64,000 nt of DNA, taken from Tenodera sinensis. Taxonomy: Eukaryota; Arthropoda; Insecta; Mantodea; Mantidae. Location: contig CM060972.1 of NCBI GenBank assembly GCA_030765045.1, forward strand, positions 4,972,905 through 5,036,904, read 5' to 3'. A program made the position numbers and the translations under genes. The notes below the pieces were generated by a model, which was not told where the DNA came from, did no database searches, and saw only the letters and a program-made list of their open reading frames with translations. The number at the start of each line of letters is the position of its first letter. Within the stretch, counting starts at the first letter, position 1. Positions 1-9,375 of this stretch are shown here, in pieces.

Positions 1-454
1 TCATAAAGGGAATTATTGACCTGTGTTGCTACGGACACTAAAATTTGCTACAATTTTTGCAGCATTTAAAGGTTGCAAACAATAATTTCTTTTCATTTCC
101 TCATAATGTACATTTTCATTATAGTTTGTATGAAATGTCTCTTTAGTTCATATTTTTATGTGCAGGTCTATCAGGAAGTGCATATTCAAATAAATTAATG
201 CTTAAGACAAATTTATATAATATTGAAACCAAAATCTGCACTTTTGTTGTAGCACTAAACATCAGTGGTAGTGCCCATCCCTTAATGACCACATTGCAAG
301 AAGTTGTAAACCTGTCCCTCACCCTTGTTGAGTTACACATCAGAGCGATTGAAGTAAACAATGTCCATGTAATCAGTTGGGACTCTAAAAGGCAGTGGGA
401 TGAGGACAGCCACTAAAGCATATAGGTTGTCATCCTTTGCAATATAGGGGTAAC
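1..454. other. Intronic or intergenic sequence, nothing recognised
   Basis: AT-rich sequence with no exon, repeat or domain that I can support. It should lie in an intron of CPSF1, because downstream CPSF1 exons follow on the + strand and the bulk of that gene must lie upstream of the window. Confidence 0.4.
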
Positions 455-650
455 ATGCTACTCTCTGGTTTCTGAGGTTGCAGGTTTAAACACAGCGGAG
501 GACAATGGATTTTTTTAAATGTAAAAATCCTTAGCGCGGCTTCCTTTGGAAGGGAAGCAAAGCCGGTGGTCCTGTGTTGTAGATTTACATGTAAAAGAAC
601 CTCAAGCCTGATAAAGAGACCTCTGAGCAGGTCTTTCACGCCCATTATAG
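455..650 (+). repeat. SINE-like interspersed repeat, copy 1
   Basis: This stretch is shared, in inverted orientation, with 31140-31280. The common core runs from a TTCCTTTGGAAG motif through a GGTGGTCC motif to a GTAAAAGAA motif and a GAGGCCTCTGAGC-like end. Two diverged copies with the same order of motifs indicate a dispersed short element, probably a SINE. I could not find a clear tRNA-like head or target-site duplication. Confidence 0.5.
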
Positions 651-824
651 AATGGGATGATAACTATAGCAGTTTAAGAGCACCCGGTCAAAAAAAGCTA
701 TACCTTCATTTACCTACACAAGCACTTCTTATATATAAACACACATTCCACACATTTTGGAAATGACTCTAACAATTTCAATTAAATTTTGTATTAAGAT
801 AAGATTTTGCTTTTTAAGTTTATC

Positions 825-1115
825 TATACCGGGTGGAAGGGAAGTCATTACATTAATTTAAACCAGTGATAGATCTCGATATTTGGAACACATTTTGTAT
901 CTTATGTTTTTGTCTCTGAGCATTTCCAACGGAGATATTTTAGTTCTCTTGAAAACAAGCTGGCAACACTGCAGATTGTACGGGTGTCACTTTCCCTAGC
1001 TCAGTACATAAACACAGTAATGGAGCTTCTTGAAAACACAAACAAATGTCCTGCCTTGTCCTTCTGTGTTTACTGTGCGAGTGTAGGCCAATCACTGGCA
1101 ATAAGAGGATAAAGG
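825..1115 (+). repeat. TIR element (GGAAGGGAAG family), truncated copy
   Basis: This begins with the same terminal sequence (CCGGGTGGAAGGGAAGTCAT, from 829) as the complete copy at 1609-2351 and follows it for about 280 bp. It stops near the CCAATCAC motif, so the right half is missing. Confidence 0.6.
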
Positions 1116-1266
1116 GTAGGTGGCTTAGTAGGGTTGGAAACGGTTGCCTTAATAGGGGTGGAGACAGACCATGAGGGCAAAAGTAGTGTTGCTATTCGTA
1201 ATTATAATTTTGCTGGTGTGAAATCTAGGTATTATTTAACTGTAAAACATTAAACCAATTATTATT

Positions 1267-1505
1267 TAAGAGGTAGAACCGGAACTTAAAAATTCAATGC
1301 CACAACTGGGATTTGAACCACAGACCTTCCGCTTGCCGGGCGGACGCTCTACCACTGAGCTATTGTGACAAACTGCCAGAATGACATTAAATTCTCAAGC
1401 CAGTTCGTATTTCTCCGGTTCTACCTCTTAAACTTTGCCCACACACGGCTTGTGTGTTTAAAAACACCAACAGTAAGTTTGTTGGCATAAATAAATAATA
1501 ATTAC
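1267..1505 (-). repeat. tRNA-derived SINE, snap-back copy
   Basis: On the - strand, 1370-1298 is a 73-nt tRNA-like head: an A box (TAGCTCAGTGGTAGAGC), a B box (GGTTCAAATCCC) and ends TGTCACA/TGTGGCA that still pair over 7 bp. The outer parts are inverted relative to each other: AAGAGGTAGAACCGGA near 1269 is answered by its complement near 1422. The tail (TTTGCCCACACACGGCTTG, then a CCAACA/TGTTGG hairpin and ATAA-rich end) runs on the opposite strand from the head. Related copies lie at 7195-7310, 10021-10538, 19720-19850 and 30105-30200. It is a pseudo-tRNA, not a functional tRNA gene. Confidence 0.7.
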
Positions 1506-1608
1506 AATTATTATTTATTTCAGATTTATACATTTTTTAATATGGTATTCAGGATTCGTATGGTCAGCCTCATTGGAAGACTCATGATTTAAATAAATCT
1601 TATACATA

Positions 1609-2351
1609 CCGTGTGGAAGGGAAGTCATTACATTAATTTAAACCAGTGATACATGTTTAGAACACATTTTGTATCTTACGTTTTTGTCTCTGACCATTTC
1701 CTACAGAGATATTTTAGTTTTCTCAAAAACAAGCTGGCAACACTGCAGATTGTGTGGGTGTCACTTTCCTCAGTAATAAACACATTAATGGTACTTCTTG
1801 AGAACACAAACAAATACCCTGCCTTGTCCTTCCGCATTTACTGTGTGAGTGTAGGCCAATCACAAGCGTCAGCTCCCAAAACATTAAAGTGAAAGCGCCA
1901 GAATTGTTTACATCCACAAACCAGTTCAAAAGTATTGGAAAGCACGAATGCTAATGGCTTCATTGCCAGATGCAAGGCACTAGAAAACAACAACAACAAA
2001 CCAGCTCAATTCCCTGAACCTCAACACAACATTATCGCCTTACTGCACGTGTGAAAAAGCTGCTCGGAGTGTTCCTTCACATCTTTTAAGTGATTAATTA
2101 TTTTGAAACCCTATGTGATGTTGCATAATTACTACCGAAGCTATGGCAGAAATAAGTTACTCTACACATCTTACGAGTAACAAACTGTTATCTTCGTACA
2201 TTCTTGTGGAATTACGCTTCCAAGTTGGATAAAAAACCATTTATTTTTTCGAAATTGGCTGATCAAAGAACAATGCCATTGGACTTTTTTGTTTGTAATG
2301 CTTCTATGAAGCACATATTAGAAGGAATGTAATGACTTCCCTTCCACCCTG
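1609..2351 (+). mobile_element. Non-autonomous TIR element (MITE-like), complete copy
   Basis: A 743-bp element bounded by inverted ends: GTGTGGAAGGGAAGTCATTA on the left matches the reverse complement of the right end (2320-2350) over roughly 25 bp with few mismatches. TA dinucleotides at both edges suggest a Tc1/mariner-type target. Other copies lie at 825-1115 (left half), 54832-55476 (reverse) and 50855-51215 (internal part). The reading frames inside are short and show no transposase, so it depends on another element's transposase. This copy carries a 66-bp retroposed insert at 1930-1995. Confidence 0.75.
1930..1995 (+). mobile_element. 66-bp 5'-truncated retroposon with target-site duplication
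   Basis: The 14-bp sequence ACAAACCAG(T/C)TCAA occurs directly before (1916-1929) and after (1996-2009) this segment. The segment ends in an (AAC)n tail. The related copies at 50.9 kb and 55.2 kb of the same host MITE lack it, so it is an insertion. The short length, A-rich tail and long duplication fit target-primed reverse transcription with severe 5' truncation. The parent element is not identified. Confidence 0.7.
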
Positions 2352-2424
2352 TATAGGTATCATTCCTGAAAAAACGTGAGTTTACATAAAAAATAACATT
2401 TTTTATTCCTACTTCTACAGAGCA

Positions 2425-2835
2425 ATTGAGCTTTATTATATCTTCTCTTCTAATGGACTGATTTTAACAAACAAAGTAGCATTTTAAAGTCCTCTTCCAG
2501 GACTATCTGAATACGGTAAGAAAGTTGACCTAGCTATATTAGTCTATGTGTAACAGTCACAATTACTCTAAACCTTATTTTGGCCTTACTTCCTCTGTTA
2601 ATGGGCCAATTCCAACAAACAAGCCAGGAGCTTTCAGAAAACCCAAAGAAAGTTGACTTAGCTATCTTAGTCGACGCATAACAGTCACAATTAGTCAAAA
2701 CCTTATTTTGGCCATAATTTCTCTGTTAATGAATCAATTTTAGCAAACGAGCTAGCGTTTTAAAGTCCTTTTCCAGAGCTATTAGAGTACAGTAAGAAAG
2801 TTGATCTAGCTATATTATTTTATGTGTTACAGCTC
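2425..2835 (+). repeat. Three diverged tandem units of about 130 bp
   Basis: The order TCTGTTAATG, CAAACAA, AGTCCT..CCAG, AAGTTGA(C/T)(C/T)TAGCTAT, TAACAGTCACAATTA, ACCTTATTTTGGCC recurs three times, with unit starts near 2440, 2575 and 2703. Divergence between units is considerable, so this is an old tandem duplication in a CPSF1 intron. Confidence 0.65.
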
Positions 2836-3520
2836 TTTATGTCTATACGTTTGAATTAGAAATACAACTAATTACATTTTACAGCTGAAATAATGGTGCT
2901 TATGAAATATTTATATGTATCTCTATATCTCTTGTATCTCGGAAATGACTTAACAATTGCGACAAAAATGTTTATTTAGTTAACGTTGTGCTTTTTAAGT
3001 TTATCTCAATAAGTATCTTCTCCCAAAAATCAAGATTTCACAAAAAGGGGGGAAAAAGCGCCGAGTGAAGCTCTATTACCCAGGTACTGAGCCATTAAAT
3101 GGAGAGAGTGGAAATGATGGTTAACCAAAAATGATGGATAATCCAACTTACATAATATAAATGATAGTGTTAAAGCCTAAGCATAAAAAGCTCACTTACA
3201 CAAGAGTCCTATGCTACATTTGTTGTTTAGTATCACTTCACTCAGTTTTCAGTGTCACTTAATGACCCAGTTGAAGGTTTCCTGAGACTTCATTTAGCTC
3301 ACTTCTTGTGTTAGCATAGCAGCAAAACTTCCTTCACATTGACGTAGTGGCATAACAAAATATGTCCAATGTAGCCTCTTCTTCCAGATGGTTCACTTGC
3401 CGGGGAGTTGAACACAAGCAATAATATGTTTGTCAATGACTTTTTCATTGAAAATAATGCTCAGCATTTCCATTCTTCCCTTTGTAAACAATCAGTTAAC
3501 TTTTATGCTTTCTATTGCAG
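2836..3520 (+). other. CPSF1 intron, 3' part
   Basis: The only recognisable signal is the acceptor at its end: a pyrimidine-rich stretch followed by TTGCAG at 3515-3520. A motif run near 2940-3010 (GGAAATGACTTAACAATT .. TGCTTTTTAAGTTTATCT) resembles 760-825, a weak dispersed duplication. Confidence 0.5.
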
Positions 3521-3661
3521 GACAGCGATTGCTTCGAAAAGCAGACTTCCATCTCGGTCAGCATGTAAACACTTTCTTTAGAATAAGATGTAAGGTTACA
3601 GAAAATATGGCGGACAGAAAACACCTTCAAGGCGCTGAACTTAGACACATAACCATGTTTG
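3521..3661 (+). CDS. CPSF1: CPSF1 (CPSF160), antepenultimate coding exon
   Basis: CPSF1 is the large subunit of the cleavage and polyadenylation specificity factor, a nuclear beta-propeller scaffold that with WDR33, CPSF30 and FIP1 recognises AAUAAA. The exon encodes a peptide with GQRLLRKADFHLGQHVNTFF near its start. This matches the conserved C-terminal propeller segment of metazoan CPSF1 (family pattern G-x-RLLR-x-ADF-x-x-G-x-HVNTF). The exon starts in the middle of a Gly codon after TTGCAG and ends one base into an Ala codon before GTAAGT (3662), so it joins in frame to 7421. The length is 141 bp. All earlier exons must lie upstream of the window. The intervening sequence after it is 3.76 kb of mobile-element remnants. 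Confidence 0.92.
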
Positions 3662-4655
3662 GTAAGTTTACAGGATTTAGTTTGCTTATAGTTCATTATG
3701 TCATTAAGATGCATCAGATGTAAGATAAGCAAAAAGTAACACAGTAATGTATAATATAAGAGAGAGAAGTTTAGAAAACCACCCTATATTATCTGTAAAA
3801 GACATTGCTAATTTTGATACTGGTGCAGTATTTTTATATAATATGAAGCTTCGTGTTGAGCTATGAGACTATTATTTCTCTCCGGGCGTGGTACTAGGTG
3901 GAATGAATAAACACTCGATGTAACTTCACTATATATCACTTTATTAACACTTTTTTCGTCTCTTTTTACACTTGTTATAATTGAATTGACTTCGTTGCAC
4001 CTATTTGTATTTTATTTATAGTCTTTCCACTTTTATAAAGTCTTTTCAACCCATATCCACGAGCGTTACAAAAACACGTCTTTATCTCTAAAACATACAG
4101 ATGCTAATAACAAAATTGGCACTACTTTACATGACGCCCTCTTTTGTATACTTGCACGTATGCGTTCATTTTATATTTTTCTACGTTAAATAGTTCCTGT
4201 ATTGTTAGGGATGCGATTTTTATCTATTCTCTCTTCACTCTTAACATTAAATATGTGTAACCATTAGGTTGTCCATCTCTGTAATACAAATTATAAATAT
4301 AAATGTGTGACAATGTCAAAAACTGTATTGCAGTCTATTGACAAGAAAGAATTTAAATTTAAAAATTTTAATTTAAAATTTAAATATATATGGTTCTTAT
4401 ACTTATACCTACATATTAAATTTAAACATGAAACTTAACATTGATGACATTTTTAAACAAAGTTATTCTTCTTAACAGTGAAAAAATAGCAACACGTTTT
4501 CATTACTCAACTAATTCTTATCAACATGAAAAATAAATTACATTTGCAATAAATATTTACATAAATGATTTCCTTTTGGGGTCTAACCATATATTCTGTC
4601 TCAATAGTTAAGTGCACCATGATCAGAATTTAAATTCGCTGTGATAATACCATAA
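3662..4655 (+). other. CPSF1 intron, AT-rich part without recognised elements
   Basis: The intron starts with a consensus donor GTAAGT. The remaining sequence is AT-rich, with an ATTTAAA-type low-complexity run at 4345-4390. I see no ORF or repeat that I can name before the LINE fragment that begins near 4660. Confidence 0.5.
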
Positions 4656-4659
4656 CACG

Positions 4660-5660
4660 CAAGCTTTCATATGCAATACAGCAGAATAACCATCTTCAAG
4701 CAATCAATCAAGTCATTGAGAAAACAGGAATTTAAGCTTAACATGTACATAGCATTCATAGACTACATGAAAGTGTTCGACACAGTCGAGCATGGTAGTG
4801 TATTGAAATCCTTAAAAGAAATTAACATACATCCAGAAATACATAAGACTGATTGGGAAGACATATGCAAATAATAACTTCAAAGTGAGAACAGAAATAG
4901 AAGAACTCTTCAGGAGCAAGAAAGGTGTTAGGCAAGGGGACCCAATCTCTCCTAAGCTGTTTACATGTGTCCTCAAAATTGTATTCAGGAGACTAACTTG
5001 GACTAGAAAAAGCTGGGTAATTAATATAAACAGAAGAAGACTGTCCAACCTCCAATTTGCGGACGACATCATATTATTTGCCAAATCTGCAAGAGAACTA
5101 CAAGATATGACCTCAGAGTTGAATGCAAGGAGCAAAGAAGTAGGGCTGCAGATGAACCAGTCACGACCAATTCTGATTGAGGGTACACTGATCCAATATT
5201 GCAGCGCATACATCTGTCTGGGACAAACAATTAGCTCCACACTTGCCAGGGGAAAATTTTGGACTTTAAAATTTATTCTAATGGAAAAAAAGATTAGTCT
5301 TGCAACAAAATTTGGAACTTACAAACTTAGGTCATCCCAGTGCTCCTCCATGGCAGTCAGACTTGGACATTTACAAGAAAACAGTTTGAAATGATGCAGG
5401 TCTGCCAGCGGAAAATGGAAAGGAAGATATCAGATTTCAAACACAGGGACAAAGTACGAAATGAGGAGCTAAGAAGAAAGAGTGGAATGGAGGATGTGGC
5501 CGCTAGAGCAAGAACCCTTAAATGCCGATGAGGAGGACACGTGGCCAGGATGTCTCAGAGCAGATGGGTCTATGCCACAATGACCTGGGATTCTAGGCTT
5601 GCAAAAAGAAGCAGAGGACGTCCATGACAGAGATGGTCCCGAGAATTTAGTGAAGTGAAT
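4660..5660 (+). pseudogene. RTE-like LINE reverse transcriptase fragment
   Basis: Broken reading frames carry reverse-transcriptase motifs in the right order. Block A (MYIAFIDYMKVFDTVEH) is at about 4743-4793, block B (KKGVRQGDPISPKLF) at 4918-4962 and block C (LQFADDIILFAKSA) at 5050-5091. They are followed by a C-terminal part with HGSQTWTFTRKQ and GHVARM-like segments (5340-5580) and an RGRP motif near 5610. This arrangement is typical of RTE-clade endonuclease/reverse-transcriptase proteins. The endonuclease domain is absent, the frame shifts several times and stops are present, so it is dead and 5'-truncated. It lies sense-oriented in the CPSF1 intron and ends where a Penelope-like remnant begins. 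Confidence 0.8.
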
Positions 5661-6345
5661 GTTACAAATAGAAGCACTAATAACAGTGAGTGGGGTTTAA
5701 GGGCCCGTCGACAACTAGGTCATTTGGGCCCTACTAATAATAGTGAAGTATTCTTCATGTTTGAGGTCATTTTGAGTCACTTTTTTATACTCACCTTCAC
5801 TTAAATTGTTTTAAAAACAGGAAATGTTTCCAGGAGCATTTGCTCCCATCATCAGCCGTTGGGTGACTGATGCTATCTTCTTGTTCCCCCTCTCTGCTAC
5901 TATCATCCTGCTGCCATCTGGTGTTAGGGGCACAGAGCTTTAACACTTCATTTAAAGCTCTGATTTCAAAGTTAATCACTTTATTATTGTTTTTGATTAT
6001 GTAAATTTTTTTCCCAAATGTGCAGTTCTGTTGGTGAATTTAGAGATTTTAACAATTTTATATTGAGGCCAATGTTGTGGTTTTCATTCCAAAAGTGGTA
6101 TGCCACAGCAGACTTTTCGTTTGTTTTAATTATGTTCCTCTGATGTTCCTTTAGTCTGATATCCAAATTTCTTTTTATTTTTCCTATATAGCTTTTTTTT
6201 GCAACTATTGCAGTTGATTTGGTAAATTCCATATTTTAGATTGTAAGGGATGGTATTGTTAAGTGAATGTTTCCTGTTTTTAAAACAATTGAAGTGAAGG
6301 TGAGTGTAAAACAGAGACTCAAAATGACCTCAAACATTTGTTGAA
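5660..6345 (-). mobile_element. Penelope-like element remnant 1 with inverted terminal arms
   Basis: The coding strand is -. Positions 6232-5984 encode a GIY-YIG endonuclease end (SYIGKIKRNLDIRLKEHQRN, then EKSAVAYHFWNENHNI), the C-terminal domain of Penelope-like reverse transcriptases. Reverse-transcriptase motifs are missing. Sequence at 5758-5829 is repeated inverted at about 6265-6338, with few mismatches, which matches the inverted arrangement known for Penelope terminal repeats. A hammerhead-ribozyme-like core lies on the - strand at 5855-5826. Remnant 2 (6770-7150) is a diverged relative. A 43-bp insertion sits at 5690-5732. Confidence 0.72.
5690..5732 (-). mobile_element. 43-bp retroposed LINE/SINE tail with target-site duplication
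   Basis: ACTAATAACAGTGA (5676-5689) and ACTAATAATAGTGA (5733-5746) flank the segment, a 14-bp duplication with one mismatch. The insert, read on the - strand, is related to the tail at 27529-27576 (both contain GACCTAG and GCCCTTAAACC). The paralogous Penelope remnant at about 6775-6800 has the same flanks without the insert. Confidence 0.65.
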
Positions 6346-6769
6346 GTGTTTGGAGATCATTGGACGAGGGTAGCATGAGACAGAATGAGGTGAAAACAAA
6401 TTGTGTAACTATGTAAGCAAATAGAACTTAACCTACAAGAAAATGAAGTTACATGAACTAGTTCAGCCTGTGAGTACCATTGAGCTAGTAGGCCCTTACC
6501 CCAAGCGACATTACAGGCTATCTTTCTCTTTAATGAGTTTTTGGTATAAAATCTGATGAGGTGCACAGCTTTGTGTGACAGAAGCAATGTCAGCTGGCTT
6601 CCGCAACTCCCCACACTGTCTGTGCATTCACAAAAGGCTTTCTTTCCTTCAGTTACCATGCATCACTTTCATTTGTGATGATGGGAAGGCAGTTATCTTT
6701 ATAACAATGTATGTTTGTGTGTGAATATTGTTTTAAATATAAATTAACTGTATAAATATTAAAAACAGA

Positions 6770-7150
6770 AGCGCTGTTAACAGTGAATTATTCTTCATGT
6801 TGAGTTTGATCTTTTTTCAGTCACTTCAGTCAGTTTTACACTCACCTTCATTTTGAAATGTTTTCAAGATCATTCAATCTCATGCTCAGCCGTTGGGTGA
6901 CTGAAGCCAACTTGTCGCCTCCTTCATCTCTCTGCTGCTATGGTCCTGTTGCCATCTGTGCAAAGTTTTAATATTTTGTTCAATGCCAGGATTTCAAAAT
7001 TTATTATGTTGTTACTATTTTTGATGATGTATATGTTCAATTCTGTTGATGAAGTAGGTAATTTTAACAATGTTATATTATAGCCAATGTTGTGGTTTTC
7101 TATCGAAAATGGTGTGGCTCAACAGAGTTTTCTGTTTCTGAACACCAGAG
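6770..7150 (-). mobile_element. Penelope-like element remnant 2 (diverged)
   Basis: Segments of remnant 1 recur in the same order: ATTCTTCATGTTGAG, ACACTCACCTTCA, CAGCCGTTGGGTGACTGA, AATTTTAACAATGTTATATT, GCCAATGTTGTGGTTTTC. The GIY-YIG frame is no longer open. The left edge preserves the uninserted version of the 5690 insertion site. Confidence 0.6.
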
Positions 7151-7194
7151 GAACATAAAACTAAGAGATAAGAGATGTATGAAATGTCAAGTGG

Positions 7195-7310
7195 CAGCAT
7201 TTTTTTGGATTACCACTAGAGCACCCACCTGGTAAGCGGAGGGTCTGTGGTTCAAATCCCAGCTGTGACTTTGAATTTTTCTGTTCCTATTCTATCTCTC
7301 AAAAATTAAT
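7195..7310 (+). repeat. tRNA-derived SINE fragment
   Basis: A head with GTAAGCGGAGGGTCTGTGG, a B box (GGTTCAAATCCC) and the family's TTTGAATTTTTCTGTTCC follow-on lie on the + strand. The A-box side is eroded. It ends about 110 bp before the next CPSF1 exon. Confidence 0.6.
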
Positions 7311-7420
7311 TTAAATCTATAAACCATACTTTAATGTTTCTTAGGCATCTTTAAATGGCTTTGTGCTATACCATTTACAAGGAAGTGTTGCTCTGTTAAC
7401 TCTTACATTTTTATTTTCAG

Positions 7421-7550
7421 CTACTTTGGATGGAGGGCTGGGCTACGTGTTACCTGTACCAGAGAAGTCCTACCGTCGCCTCCTCATGTTGCAGAATGTA
7501 CTAGTCAGCCACATACCTCATACAGCTGGGTTAAACCCCAAATCATTTAG
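7421..7550 (+). CDS. CPSF1: CPSF1 (CPSF160), penultimate coding exon
   Basis: The encoded peptide contains ATLDGGLGYVLPVPEKSYRR followed by LLMLQNVLVSHIPHTAGLNP. This is the most conserved stretch of the CPSF1 C terminus (family: ATLDG-x-x-G .. PEK-x-YRRLLMLQN .. H-x-AGLNP). The exon begins after TTATTTTCAG with the two bases that complete the Ala codon opened at 3661. It ends two bases into an Arg codon before GTATGA (7551), and the last base of that codon opens the exon at 14607. The donor GTATGA is weaker than the GTAAGT of the previous exon. The next intron is 7.06 kb. Confidence 0.94.
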
Positions 7551-8226
7551 GTATGATATCAAACACAATATTCATGTCTTTTTTCTAATGAAAATTTCTG
7601 GCTTTTTATCTATACTACAGAGATGTGAAAATTATTAAACTCCAAGCAAAGATATGAATATCCAATTGATAATTGGGTACTCTGTACTTAATGTCGTGCA
7701 AAAATTCTAAGACAAACATAGGGCGTGATTAAACAAGTGCTGATGGAACCTGCCAAAGTTGCCCTACAGTAACAGTGCAGGCAACCTCAATAGTTGCATA
7801 GCCATTTGCTGCCAACCTCTCCATCAAAACCCCAGACATATATTTTGTAGACAATATTAAAACTGCACATTGTTCACCACATGTCATTGTTAGAAGCAAA
7901 TCACTATTACTGTTTATTATGAGAATGAATAACCTGTTCGGTCCCTGCCATTCCATAAATCAACATTGTAAGTGTTTTACTGCTGTGTTAATTAGTTTCC
8001 TCTGGTTCTCCGGTTTCCCCTGCCATCTTATTCCACCAGTGCTCCATCTTCATTCCATGTATCATCAGTGTCAGGGCTTCTATGTCTGCTCCCACATCCC
8101 TTTGTTTAAAACACATGCACCTTTAGTTGCTTCTTGAGGTTCCTACTGTTCAGTGTTGCCACTGTCTCTTAGTAAACCGCATGTTCGGTACAAGACTTTA
8201 ACTGTTGTGGAACAAGCTGCAGTCAT
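7551..8226 (+). other. CPSF1 last intron, segment without recognised elements
   Basis: This holds the donor and about 0.67 kb of sequence in which I can name no repeat, exon or RNA gene. It ends at the left arm of the Penelope-like element. Confidence 0.45.
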
Positions 8227-8360
8227 TTATTTATTATAGTTTCACGGGCGATCAGCCGTGTGAGGTTTGAAAATATTGAGCTTTCGGCCATTCTAAACTC
8301 CATGGCCTTCGTCAGAATGAAATGACCGTTATTTTTCCCGCTCCCCATATATATACAATG

Positions 8361-8786
8361 TTAGGTGAGAGGGGGTTGCGTTGCCCTGGCCAATGAGCGG
8401 GTGACGATTTGTGATTGGGCCTGCTGTTTCGGGCTATGTTTGTCACCGGCCACAGTGTTTTCTTGAGGGTCAGTACTTGGACCAGAATCACTATAGTTGC
8501 TGTTGTGAATGTGTTTCATGGCTATTGTCCAGGCAGGGCTTAGCTGAAGACCGCGGTCCCTGTTGTAATTGTTTGGATGTAGTTTGATTTGAATGGCTTC
8601 CATAATGACTCTGTCCCAGTATTTATCCGTATGCTCCAGAACTTTGATGTCTTCAAAGTTTATTTTGTGGACATACTCTATACAATGCTCGGCCACTGCT
8701 GACTTATCTGGTTGTAGGAGCCTGATATTGCGTTGATGTTCTTTACACCTTTCTTCTATTGTGCGTCCTGTTTGGCCTACATACAC
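8361..8786 (-). CDS. Penelope-like GIY-YIG endonuclease domain (C-terminal part)
   Basis: A 141-codon frame starts with MYVGQTGRTIEERCKEHQRN. This is the GIY-YIG signature of Penelope-like proteins (Y-x-G-x-T-x-R-x-x-x-R-x-x-EH), with the catalytic Tyr, the Arg and later a Glu (VIMEAIQIKL) visible. The domain cleaves target DNA for insertion. Upstream in another frame the sequence reads as the cysteine-containing linker (IPCECGK) that usually precedes it, so the true protein entered from that side and at least one frameshift is present. The frame runs on into the left terminal arm, and its last residues are arm-encoded. It is unlikely to make a working protein without its reverse transcriptase. 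Confidence 0.8.
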   Translation of the reverse strand: MYVGQTGRTIEERCKEHQRNIRLLQPDKSAVAEHCIEYVHKINFEDIKVLEHTDKYWDRVIMEAIQIKLHPNNYNRDRGLQLSPAWTIAMKHIHNSNYSDSGPSTDPQENTVAGDKHSPKQQAQSQIVTRSLARATQPPLT

Positions 8787-9341
8787 TTTACCACATTCGC
8801 AAGGAATCCTGTAAACTCCTGGGACCTTGAGTCGAAGTGGTTCTTTTACCGGTCTAAGGTATTCTTGGATCTTCTTTGGAGGTGTGAAGAAGGTCTTGAT
8901 GTTATACCTAGCGAGTATGCAGGAGATCTTGTTTGAGACGGAACCGTAGAATGGTATGTAGGCTTTGTTCGATCAGCTATCCATCCTTTGAGTGAGGCGT
9001 TGGGGGTTGTTTCGATTGTTTTCAACCTTCTTGTGTGCCTTTTTGATGTCGTTATCACTGTATCCGTTTTTCAGCAATGTGTCTCGTAGGTATTTAAGTT
9101 CCTGCTTAATGTGGTCTTCATCCGCAATATTGAAAGCTCGGTGAAACAAGGTGGAGATAACTGTCTTCTTTTGAGTAGGATGCTGGTGACTGGAGGCGTC
9201 CAAGTAGCAGTTGGTGTGTGTTGGACGCTACAGCAGGCCCAATCACAAATCGTCACCCGCTCATTGGGCAGGGCAACGCAACCCCCTCTCACCTAACATT
9301 GTATATATATGGGGAGCGGGAAAAATAACGGTCATTTCATT

Positions 9342-9375
9342 CTGACGAAGGCCATGGAGTTTAGAATGGCCGAAA
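9342..9375 (+). ncRNA. Hammerhead-ribozyme-like core in Penelope arm (mirror at about 8282-8315, - strand)
   Basis: CTGACGA, then an imperfect stem II (GGCCAT/ATGGCC, 6 bp with a 10-nt loop), then GAAA, in the order of the hammerhead catalytic core (CUGANGA-stem II-GAAA). One extra A sits between CUGACGA and stem II. I could not identify a clean stem III with a UH cleavage site, so activity is doubtful. Hammerheads are known in Penelope-like terminal repeats. Confidence 0.4.

Noticed and set aside
1298..1370. A functional tRNA gene
   Set aside because: Position 33 is C, the T arm is mispaired and several copies carry the same flanking body, so it is a SINE head.
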